The translations under genes and the position numbers were made by a program. A stretch of DNA of 64,000 nucleotides from contig CM059194.1 of assembly GCA_030323885.1 (NCBI GenBank), positions 682,001 to 746,000 of the forward strand. The letters are read 5' to 3'. Shown here piece after piece: positions 59,901 to 62,200 of this stretch (its first letter is position 1; every line of letters begins with the position of its first letter). This stretch comes from Branchipolynoe longqiensis (lineage: Eukaryota > Annelida > Polychaeta > Phyllodocida > Polynoidae). Under the pieces are notes generated by a model. The model made no database searches, was not told where the DNA came from, and saw only the letters and a list, made by a program, of their open reading frames with translations.

Positions 59901-61901
59901 GTCAAAATGAGTATGAACCATGAGTGACTTTCACATGGTGTTTGGTTGAGTTGGGTAGCACGCGTTGCTGGACATTGACTGTGGCTGGTTCCTGGCAGGC
60001 ACCTGTACAAGCCGATGTTGTCGTGCGGCTACTCGCGCCTGCAGGCTCAGCTCGCTGTGTTCATCGCCTCTGCCCTATTCCACGAGTACCTCATCAGCAT
60101 CCCGCTGCGCATGTTTCGCCTCTGGTCCTTCTCCGCCATGTTGGGGCAGGTAAGACGCAAGCTTCTCCCTCCTTACTCAGATCTCATACTTCTGTGCTCA
60201 TCCTGCACTCGTCTCACGTGACATGGCACTACTCTCACGTGACATGGAACTCTTCTCACATGACATGGAACTCCTCTCACATGACATAGAACTCCTCTCA
60301 CATGACATGGAACTCCTCTCATGTGACATGGCACTACTCTCACGTGACATGGCACTCCTCTCACATGACATGGAACTCCTCTCACATGACATGGCACTCC
60401 TCACATGACATAGAACTCCTCTCATGTGACATGGAACGCCTCTCATGTGATATGGCACTCCTCTCACATGATGTGGAACTCCTCTCACATGATGTGGAAC
60501 TCCTCTCACATGACATGGCACTCCTCATGTGACATGGAACTCCTCTCACGTGACATGGAACGCCTCTCACATGACATGGTACTCCTCTCATGTGACATGG
60601 AACTCCTCTCACGTGACATGGAACTCCTCTTGCATGAGATGGAACTCCTCTCACATGATGTGGCACTCCTCTCATGTGACATGGAACTCCTCTCACATGA
60701 CATGGAACTCCTCTCATGTCACATGGCACTCCTCTCACATGACATGGCACTCCTCTCACGTGACATGGTACTCCTCTCACGTGACATGGAACTCCTCTCA
60801 CGTGACATGGAACTCCTCTCGCATGAGATGGAACTCCTCTTGCATGAGATGGAACTCCTCTCACGTGATGTGGCACTCCTCTCGTGTGACATGGAACTCC
60901 TCTCACATGACATGGAACTCCTCTCATGTTACATGGCACTCCTCTCATGTGACATGGCACTCCTCTCATGTGTCATGGAACTCCTCTTATGTGATATGGG
61001 ACTCCTCTCACGTGATGTGGAACTCCTCTCACATGACATGGAACTCCTCTCATGTGACATGGCACTCCTCTCATGTGATGTGGCACTCCTCTCATGTGAC
61101 ATGGAACTCCTCTCATGTGACATGGCACTCGTCTCACGTGACATGGTACTCCTCTCACATGACATGGAACTCCTCTCACGTGACATGGTACTCCTCTCAC
61201 GTGACATTGCTCCTAGGAAATCTGCACTACATTCTATTCATGTATTATAACATGGACAACGATTCAATGTAATTTGAAGACCACAATATAGATTAAGCGC
61301 ATGTATTGTAATTATATTTCAGTAATCTATGAAAGATACTTAAATTGAGTTTGACAGTTAGTGACAGCCTGGTGACAGTCAGTGACAGGCTGGTAATGGT
61401 CGCTGACAGGCTTGTGACGGTCAGTGACAGGCTGGTGACGGTCTGTGACAGGCTGGTGACGGTCGGTGACAGGCTGGTGACGGTTGGTGACAGGCTGGTG
61501 ACGGTCAGTGACAGGCTGGTGACGGTCGGTGACAGGCTGGTGACGGTCGGTGACAGGCTTGTGATGGTCGGTGACAGGCTGGTGACGGTATCGTGACAGG
61601 CTGGTGATGGTATCATGACAGGCTGGTGACGGTCGGTGACAGGCTGGTGACGGTCGGTGACAGGCTGGTGATGGTATCGTGACAGGCTGGTGACAGTCGG
61701 TGACAGGCTGGTGACAGGCTGGCAGACATGGCTTTCGTTGACCTGGTGCTTGGTGTTTTGCAGCTGCCCCTCGCCTTCTTCACGGCTCGCTACATGCACG
61801 GAAAGTACGGCAACATGGCGGTGTGGTTGTCTATCATCATCGGGCAGCCGGTGGCCATCCTCATGTATTACCACGACTATTACATCATCCATTACCAATA
61901 G
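14367..61901 (+). CDS. DGAT1: Diacylglycerol O-acyltransferase 1 (14 coding exons, spliced)
   Basis: The spliced product (603 residues) is an MBOAT-family acyltransferase that joins acyl-CoA to diacylglycerol to make triacylglycerol in the ER membrane. Exons are 14367-14902, 32427-32514, 34838-34878, 37437-37522, 38260-38312, 40267-40369, 42387-42521, 49011-49082, 54304-54407, 55876-56001, 57737-57849, 59669-59734, 59999-60149 and 61764-61901. Every intron is GT-AG and phases match throughout. Diagnostic segments seen: [10 protein letters not shown] at the start of the conserved region, DLYYF...LCYELNFPR (about 372-390), the DGAT1 motif FYRDWWN (481-487) and the catalytic-histidine segment SALFHEYL with His536. 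The spacing from the motif Asn to that His is 49 residues, as I recall it for human DGAT1 (His415). The protein is longer than the roughly 490-residue vertebrate form because the N-terminus holds an 11-residue repeat. Many hydrophobic stretches fit a multipass membrane protein. The C-terminus ends HDYYIIHYQ. Confidence 0.96.
14511..14774 (+). repeat. Coding minisatellite in DGAT1 exon 1 (8 x 33 bp)
   Basis: Eight tandem 33-bp units encode GTAPGSEG(L/R)CG, with only L/R (ctg/cgg) differences plus one early variant. The unit is a multiple of three, so gains or losses keep the frame. It is very GC-rich and reads open in several frames on both strands, which explains the shadow ORFs. Confidence 0.95.
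14908..14927 (+). promoter_or_regulatory. CTCF-like motif just after exon 1
   Basis: The sequence ggccaccaggtggcgccctg fits the bilaterian CTCF core consensus (CCASYAGRKGGCRSY) and begins 5 nt after the exon 1 donor. It is a motif match only; binding is inferred. Confidence 0.4.
15112..15625 (-). mobile_element. SINE family B, two tandem units
   Basis: Two tRNA-like heads on the minus strand (box B gggttcgagtccc at about 15164-15176, and a mutated gtttcgagtcccgc at about 15482) are joined head to tail with the same body as 4047-4437. Confidence 0.7.
15845..16162. mobile_element. AT-rich TIR element
   Basis: The termini cagggatgccagt and actggcatccctg are inverted over 13 bp, with an AT-rich interior. 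CAGGG ends suggest hAT. No clear 8-bp duplication. Confidence 0.55.
16283..16411 (+). mobile_element. SINE family A, truncated by family D
   Basis: The head tggccgaatgagttg and the body up to agcattattag are followed directly by a family D terminus at a TA. Confidence 0.65.
16412..17155 (+). mobile_element. Family D element, 3' part lost
   Basis: It starts TA|GGACCGGCAGC, matching the terminus of the complete copy at 27319-27331 in reverse. It runs through gatttatttaaatcaatatt, an unoccupied family C target, to the LINE tail near 17160. Confidence 0.65.
17160..19420 (-). mobile_element. Non-LTR retrotransposon (LINE), 5' truncated
   Basis: The element lies on the minus strand and its 3' tail at about 17160 is caacaacaa-like. 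It encodes a degraded reverse transcriptase (see 17900-19200). The clade is probably Jockey/CR1-like, from the [19 protein letters not shown] and GVPKGSVLG blocks; not resolved further. Confidence 0.8.
17900..19200 (-). pseudogene. LINE reverse transcriptase, frameshifted
   Basis: Reading the minus strand from 19200: a pre-RT region, then [63 protein letters not shown], then YSDDT (codons at 18378-18389, the active-site YxDD), and a C-terminal segment ending [10 protein letters not shown] (near 17920). Frame changes near 18860-18945 and a stop near 18411 break it. It is a retroelement remnant in antisense to DGAT1. Confidence 0.85.
19446..20045 (+). mobile_element. Family C-related element with extra sequence
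   Basis: It starts ttaaagttgcatagtccg and follows the family C order to ggttttgaaaaagtttga and cttcatcagatgcag. An internal insert at about 19690-19945 is tRNA-like on the minus strand. The copy is divergent. Confidence 0.5.
20046..20760. other. Intron 1 spacer, nothing recognised
   Basis: No gene, RNA or terminal-repeat structure is evident. Confidence 0.5.
20765..21285 (+). repeat. Minisatellite, 17-25 bp units (gtgggtatataatgactcg)
   Basis: About 27 irregular copies centred on gtgggtatataatgactcg, directly beside a family C copy. Confidence 0.9.
21296..21560 (+). mobile_element. Family C element, internally deleted
   Basis: It starts ttaaagttgcatagcccgatgg and ends cttcatcggactgcagc. 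The middle is shortened. Confidence 0.6.
21561..22021. other. Unassigned intron 1 sequence
   Basis: It holds purine-rich and C-rich patches. No recognised gene or element. Confidence 0.4.
22022..22186 (+). repeat. 165-bp duplicated block, copy 2
   Basis: The block differs from copy 1 (3046-3206, minus) at only about three bases, at least two of them synonymous in the frame [12 protein letters not shown]...GVPYINR. Flanks are unrelated. Confidence 0.75.
22851..24198 (-). mobile_element. RNase H-bearing LINE (I/Nimb-like) inside DIRS gag
   Basis: Minus strand, 5' truncated. 9-bp duplication tgagaaaca at 22842-22850 and 24199-24207. The 3' end is a (TTGA)n tail next to tttacgccgtgtcggcagc. The same 3' end recurs at 29194, 42297 and 46713. 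Confidence 0.88.
23148..24061 (-). pseudogene. LINE ORF2 C-terminus with RNase H, frameshifted
   Basis: From 24061 leftward: [35 protein letters not shown] and [13 protein letters not shown] supply the Asp, Glu and Asp of an RNase H1-type site. Then [20 protein letters not shown] and [20 protein letters not shown] form the Cys/His C-terminal segment usual in I-type LINEs. Frame changes separate the pieces. Confidence 0.85.
24880..27600 (+). pseudogene. DIRS reverse transcriptase, split by family D
   Basis: The N-terminal half (24950-25513) shows [15 protein letters not shown] and the first catalytic block SSDLKNA (then a stop), [17 protein letters not shown]. The C-terminal half (27332-27600) shows the active-site YIDDSF and [17 protein letters not shown]. 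Removing 25514-27331 with one TA joins the halves in frame. Confidence 0.85.
25514..27331 (-). mobile_element. Complete family D element (1818 bp, TA duplication)
   Basis: Termini are ggtacaggcagcg and cgctgccggtacc (12 of 13 inverted), flanked by TA on both sides. There is no ORF; the interior is AT-rich with periodic repeats of about 180 bp. It is non-autonomous. The superfamily is not determined. Confidence 0.85.
27750..28230 (+). pseudogene. DIRS RNase H domain
   Basis: [38 protein letters not shown] and [15 protein letters not shown] are in the order of DIRS/gypsy RNase H. The usual first Asp position reads Ala/Ser in STAAS, so the enzyme is probably dead. The frame shifts at about 28226 into a DIRS-type TDIDLFASR segment (to 28603). 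Confidence 0.85.
28348..29580 (+). pseudogene. DIRS tyrosine recombinase, broken
   Basis: An N-terminal SAM-like region ([20 protein letters not shown]) is followed by the catalytic-Arg segment [10 protein letters not shown] (about 29050-29085). A 40-bp insert at 29194-29233 breaks the frame. Downstream, [15 protein letters not shown] in another frame (from about 29436) carries the H-x-x-R box. Confidence 0.8.
29194..29233 (+). mobile_element. 40-bp LINE 3' tail insertion
   Basis: ccgacacggcgtaaagaaac through a (CAAT)n tail, flanked by gatcacactg (29184-29193) and gatcacgctg (29234-29243). Confidence 0.85.
29700..30380. repeat. DIRS 3' region: 266-bp tandem duplication and inverted block
   Basis: 29849-30114 and 30115-30380 are near-identical direct repeats. 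Within each, about 85 bp (tactacaaatatccgaggct side) is inverted relative to about 29705-29795. Confidence 0.85.
30500..31110 (+). repeat. Minisatellite, 43-bp unit, about 14 copies
   Basis: Units share cacattgaaacacaaaccca and gtcagtagt. First and last copies are most diverged. Confidence 0.95.
31385..32400 (+). repeat. GTG-rich minisatellite before exon 2
   Basis: Irregular units of gtggtggtgagtgatgtcat and variants with gagactagcggtgtt. It ends about 25 nt before exon 2 and contains many ggtgagtg strings that resemble splice donors. Confidence 0.9.
32427..32514 (+). CDS. DGAT1: DGAT1 exon 2
   Basis: The exon encodes [20 protein letters not shown] and LLNLCILLL (residues 179-208), the start of the conserved DGAT1 core and the first membrane segment. 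The acceptor is ttttcttgcag and the donor TTG|gtaagt. It enters at phase 2 and leaves at phase 0. The acceptor lies a few bases after a 1-kb GTG-rich minisatellite. Confidence 0.96.
32519..32565 (+). promoter_or_regulatory. Pair of CTCF-like motifs just after exon 2
   Basis: The reverse complement of ggcgccccctgcagcc (32521-32536) and the forward ggccaccaggtggcgtg (32550-32566) both resemble the CTCF core. The second repeats 15 bases of the motif after exon 1. They could instead be a shared repeat fragment. Confidence 0.35.
32600..33229. other. Intron 2 spacer
   Basis: No gene. It contains a G-run at 33071-33088 and a palindrome-like ggtggcctcctagtggccaac at about 33169-33189. Confidence 0.5.
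33230..33393. mobile_element. Pogo/Tigger-like MITE
   Basis: Left cagtgaaatcccgttatagcg and inverted right cagtgaacccccattataacg match over about 21 bp with a few differences. TA follows the right end; the left TA has mutated to CA. Confidence 0.55.
33556..33883 (+). mobile_element. SINE family A, near full length
   Basis: The head gggcgcgctggccgaatcgg, the body, and a tail ending caacaaccaacca. Confidence 0.8.
34040..34820 (+). repeat. Minisatellite in intron 2, 17-27 bp units
   Basis: Units are ctgtcttgtctgactat with a variant ctgtcttgtcttgtctgacactat. Each holds a pyrimidine tract and a ctgac string like a branch point. The array ends about 18 nt before exon 3. Confidence 0.95.
34838..34878 (+). 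CDS. DGAT1: DGAT1 exon 3 (41-nt microexon)
   Basis: This 41-nt exon encodes [13 protein letters not shown] plus two bases of a Lys codon (residues 209-222), matching the N.R..LEN.IK segment of DGAT1. The acceptor is cttttcttttcag and the donor ATAAA|gtaagt. The next exon supplies the third base of the Lys codon. Confidence 0.93.
34950..35505. mobile_element. TIR element (556 bp) with GTGTTTACACGGG ends
   Basis: The termini aaagccgtgtttacacggg and inverted aaagctgtgtttacacggg match at 18 of 19. The interior shares about 130 bp with 11928-12674. Confidence 0.75.
35625..36553 (+). repeat. Minisatellite, 25-bp unit, about 37 copies
   Basis: Units are caggtaaagtaggttacttc plus aaact. The unit equals a segment of family C in reverse complement (taatctactttac...gtttgaagtaac). 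Confidence 0.95.
36850..37050 (+). mobile_element. SINE family A, 3' truncated
   Basis: Well-kept tRNA-like head with box B gggttcgattccc. The body stops at gactgagtgggg where the 26-bp array begins. Confidence 0.75.
37052..37436 (+). repeat. Acceptor-copy minisatellite before exon 4, 26 bp x about 15
   Basis: Each unit contains ctaagcgcctctgctgtctt followed by gcag. It has a branch-point-like ctaag, a pyrimidine stretch and CAG. The last unit supplies the real acceptor of exon 4. Confidence 0.95.
37437..37522 (+). CDS. DGAT1: DGAT1 exon 4
   Basis: The exon encodes (K)[11 protein letters not shown] and [13 protein letters not shown] (residues 222-250), matching the YGI.VDP and YSWP landmarks of DGAT1. 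Its acceptor is the last of about 15 tandem copies of a 26-bp acceptor-like unit. The donor is CTTG|gtaagt. Confidence 0.95.
37583..38135 (+). mobile_element. SINE family A, full copy plus partial second copy
   Basis: A full copy (37583-37912) is followed directly by a second copy lacking the tRNA head (37913-38135), starting agcctggcattcggtatt. Confidence 0.75.
38260..38312 (+). CDS. DGAT1: DGAT1 exon 5
   Basis: The exon encodes [18 protein letters not shown] (residues 251-268), a membrane segment. The acceptor is gtcgttgcag and the donor GCCTCG|gtgagt. The donor opens the first unit of a 50-bp tandem array of about 34 copies. Confidence 0.92.
38313..40008 (+). repeat. Donor-copy minisatellite after exon 5, 50 bp x about 34
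   Basis: Unit 1 begins exactly at the exon 5 donor. Every unit begins gtgagtgtgaagtg and ends gagagatg. In-frame reading of the first unit meets TGA after 11 codons. Confidence 0.96.
40180..40262. mobile_element. Family C fragment at exon 6 acceptor
   Basis: taaagttccatggtccgatg and the following tcaaaaccaaaatacttacc parallel 47288-47340. It ends a few bases before the acceptor. Confidence 0.55.
40267..40369 (+). CDS. DGAT1: DGAT1 exon 6
   Basis: The exon encodes [20 protein letters not shown] and [14 protein letters not shown] (residues 269-302), a loop followed by a membrane helix. The acceptor is tgttcctttag and the donor CCAG|gtgccg. The acceptor lies within a few bases of the end of a family C repeat fragment. 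Confidence 0.93.
40434..40871. mobile_element. hAT-like MITE
   Basis: The ends cagggttcgtgc and gcgaatgaaccctg are roughly inverted. A related right-hand piece is at 59810-59910. No clear 8-bp duplication. Confidence 0.5.
40965..41272 (+). mobile_element. SINE family A
   Basis: The head ggggtggccgaatcagttga carries a short duplication around box B (ggattcgaacccacgggt), then the normal body and tail. Confidence 0.75.
41326..41608. mobile_element. Pogo/Tigger-like MITE with about 56-bp TIRs
   Basis: Left cagtacaaccccgttaaacc and inverted right cagtttaaccccattaaacc continue as inverted repeats to about 56 bp. TA flanks both ends (41324-41325, 41609-41610). A partial related end follows at about 41690-41769. 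Confidence 0.8.
41772..42296. other. Intron 6 spacer, nothing recognised
   Basis: AT-rich with no gene or terminal repeats. Confidence 0.5.
42297..42345 (+). mobile_element. LINE 3' tail fragment before exon 7
   Basis: gtgaatatggcccatgctgc and cacatggcgtaaagcaacca match the 3' end of the LINE at 22851. It lies about 40 nt before exon 7. Confidence 0.6.
42387..42521 (+). CDS. DGAT1: DGAT1 exon 7
   Basis: The exon encodes [28 protein letters not shown] and a basic tail ending [10 protein letters not shown] (residues 303-347), matching FLKL.SY..VN.WCR of DGAT1. The acceptor is ttgcctgcag and the donor GGTG|gtgagt. Confidence 0.96.
42790..43855 (+). repeat. Minisatellite in intron 7 (27/39 bp units)
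   Basis: Units are gtatgatggctacaagttgg followed by taattgttaa, with or without catgttaat. About 30 copies. Confidence 0.95.
43961..44678. mobile_element. TIR element (718 bp) with internal palindrome
   Basis: The termini ttcaccctattcacgtg and inverted ttcaccctattcacgcg match at 16 of 17. Inner segments near 44155-44190 and 44460-44495 (attttcgtgaagattg type) are also inverted. Confidence 0.65.
44712..45032 (+). mobile_element. SINE family A
   Basis: The head (tccgaatcggtagagcgcaa), body and tail ending aactccaacaaccaac. Confidence 0.75.
45128..46475 (+). repeat. Minisatellite in intron 7, 35 bp x about 38
   Basis: Units contain gcaggtttaagtctgctgaa then tcagccctagacact, with a tcgtagacaca variant interspersed in blocks. 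Confidence 0.96.
46550..47205 (+). repeat. Minisatellite in intron 7, 45-bp unit
   Basis: Units contain catggccaaccatgtgacac and ggtgttcttat. The array is interrupted by a LINE tail at 46713-46784. Confidence 0.93.
46713..46784 (-). mobile_element. LINE 3' tail inserted in a minisatellite
   Basis: A (TTGA)n tail, tttacgccgtgtcgccagca and ggccatattcacggcga. Flanked by ggctaaccatg (46702-46712 and 46785-46795), though the array itself contains this string. Confidence 0.75.
47285..47400 (+). mobile_element. Family C terminal fragment
   Basis: ttaaagttgcatggtccgat followed by taattttgtcaaaattaaaa. Confidence 0.5.
47870..48480. repeat. Long inverted repeat with related internal units
   Basis: About 130 bp at 47875-48005 and its inverse at 48343-48475 share tgatgggatccgcc, gcagcagccgttctgg and gatgggatccatcgcaaatg. 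Two further direct units lie between. Possibly a palindromic DNA element. Confidence 0.7.
48485..49010. other. Intron 7 end, nothing recognised
   Basis: No gene or terminal repeats seen before exon 8. Confidence 0.5.
49011..49082 (+). CDS. DGAT1: DGAT1 exon 8
   Basis: The exon encodes [20 protein letters not shown] then LNLK (residues 348-371), the loop that precedes DLYYF. The YP.NL spacing agrees with vertebrate DGAT1. The acceptor is cccttcacag and the donor AAAG|gtacgc. It was found by phase and position between exons 7 and 9. Confidence 0.9.
49135..53225 (+). repeat. 4.1-kb G-rich minisatellite in intron 8
   Basis: Units evolve along the array: 15-bp ggtgtgggacgtagg (49.1-50.3 kb), mixed gtgcgggacgta types with a higher-order pattern (50.3-51.8 kb), then ggggggcgtgagacgtaa and a longer ggcgtggcgtgagacgtaag form (51.8-53.2 kb). 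The strand bias creates very long minus-strand ORFs of His/Pro/Thr/Ser repeats that are not genes. Confidence 0.96.
53226..53985. other. Intron 8 spacer, nothing recognised
   Basis: AT-rich, without gene or terminal repeats. Confidence 0.5.
53990..54295 (+). repeat. 20-bp minisatellite before exon 9
   Basis: Units are ctggtggtgttctggtccac and variants. It ends about 10 nt before exon 9's acceptor region. Confidence 0.93.
54304..54407 (+). CDS. DGAT1: DGAT1 exon 9
   Basis: The exon encodes [20 protein letters not shown] then [15 protein letters not shown] (residues 372-406), one of the most conserved blocks shared by DGAT1 and SOAT enzymes. The acceptor is gtccttcag and the donor GAAATG|gtacgt. 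Confidence 0.97.
54785..55340 (+). repeat. Minisatellite in intron 9, 34-38 bp units
   Basis: Units contain gtaagtaaaacaaccctgtt and gtatgcgtagata. Each includes gtaagtaaa, a donor-like string. Confidence 0.94.
55375..55860 (+). repeat. Acceptor/exon-copy minisatellite before exon 10
   Basis: Units of about 32 bp share aacattaacctgtggcttcc and tgctcgttatgt. Early units at about 55411-55435 and 55505-55535 retain cgtcttttcctcatggcttc and cgtcttgtcctccgggcttc, resembling the real acceptor and exon 10 start (gtcttgtcctcagGGCTTC). Confidence 0.9.
55876..56001 (+). CDS. DGAT1: DGAT1 exon 10
   Basis: The exon encodes [20 protein letters not shown] then [22 protein letters not shown] (residues 407-448), matching QQW.VPT..N.M.PF and ERLLKLA. 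The acceptor is cttgtcctcag and the donor CTCGCC|gtaagt. Its first bases (ggcttcctg) recur in the upstream minisatellite. Confidence 0.97.
56330..57725 (+). repeat. 21-bp minisatellite in intron 10, about 65 copies
   Basis: Units are gtgttgaccctgactgtctg with a one-base join. It ends just before the exon 11 acceptor. Confidence 0.96.
57737..57849 (+). CDS. DGAT1: DGAT1 exon 11 (FYxDWW motif)
   Basis: The exon encodes [31 protein letters not shown] and VFYRDW(W) (residues 449-486). FYRDWWN, the DGAT1 signature, is completed by the next exon. The acceptor is tgctttcag and the donor GACTGGTG|gtgagt. Confidence 0.97.
57915..59512 (+). repeat. 1.6-kb (CCCCT)n-type polypyrimidine tract in intron 11
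   Basis: Almost uninterrupted C/T with cctcccctcccc motifs. The complementary strand is a 1.6-kb G/A tract. Long Pro/Ser/Leu and Gly/Glu/Arg ORFs are artefacts. Confidence 0.97.
59669..59734 (+). CDS. DGAT1: DGAT1 exon 12
   Basis: The exon completes the Trp of the motif and encodes [20 protein letters not shown] then S(R) (residues 486-508). The [10 protein letters not shown] block is near-invariant in DGAT1. The acceptor is gtctgcag and the donor TCCCG|gtgagt. Confidence 0.97.
59810..59910 (+). mobile_element. Fragment of the hAT-like MITE of 40434-40871
   Basis: taataaacgtcttaaaaacg, ctggaattttacactgaaa and ggaaagtcctggaatttga parallel the right half of that element. Confidence 0.5.
59999..60149 (+). 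CDS. DGAT1: DGAT1 exon 13 (catalytic histidine)
   Basis: The exon encodes RHLYKPML...[21 protein letters not shown] (residues 508-558). His536 sits in the membrane segment where MBOAT enzymes keep the catalytic His. The acceptor is cctggcag and the donor GGGCAG|gtaaga. Confidence 0.97.
60205..61205 (+). repeat. 21-bp minisatellite with E-box units in intron 13
   Basis: About 47 units of catggaactcctctcacgtg plus one base. The variable core is cacgtga, cacatga or catgtga. About a dozen units carry TCACGTGA. Confidence 0.96.
61355..61735 (+). repeat. 21-bp minisatellite before exon 14
   Basis: About 18 units of ggtcggtgacaggctggtga plus one base, ending about 30 nt before exon 14. Confidence 0.95.
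61764..61901 (+). CDS. DGAT1: DGAT1 exon 14 (C-terminus, stop TAG)
   Basis: The exon encodes [20 protein letters not shown] then [20 protein letters not shown] and IIHYQ (residues 559-603), with stop TAG at 61899-61901. [14 protein letters not shown] matches the DGAT1 C-terminal helix. The acceptor is gttttgcag. Confidence 0.97.
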   Translation: MPLAFFTARYMHGKYGNMAVWLSIIIGQPVAILMYYHDYYIIHYQ

Positions 61902-62200
61902 CACGCTGACTGTTGTGCGCCTTCAGCTGCTCGTCACGAAGGGACCTACTTTGTACAGACAGGACCAACCGTCTCATCACTCGTCACAACTCGTCACAGC
62001 CCGTCCTGATATGACTTTGGATGTTGCTAGGATGTAAAACAACAACAAACAAACTCGTCACAGCCGTTTTACATCTGCACACAGGAAGCTGCGATGTGTG
62101 TTTACTGTTTCACGTGACCTAAGGGTTACTCTCAGTCATCGGTACAAGCTGAATCATTTAGGGGACAACCTCTGCTCTGGTTGAATGTTTCATAAGTGAA
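61902..62200 (+). other. Presumed DGAT1 3'UTR
   Basis: This is sequence after the stop codon, before the downstream minisatellite. I see no AATAAA or ATTAAA in it, so the polyadenylation site is not located. It contains a short SINE 3' fragment at 62002-62051. Confidence 0.45.
62002..62051 (+). mobile_element. 50-bp SINE A 3' fragment in the 3'UTR
   Basis: cgtcctgatatgactttgga to the aacaacaaaca tail. Duplicated aactcgtcacagcc flanks it at 61988-62001 and 62052-62065. Confidence 0.85.

Noticed and set aside
60173..61272. ORFs with [13 protein letters not shown] or [14 protein letters not shown] repeats
   Set aside because: The 21-bp unit is divisible by three, so all frames stay open; these are compositional artefacts.
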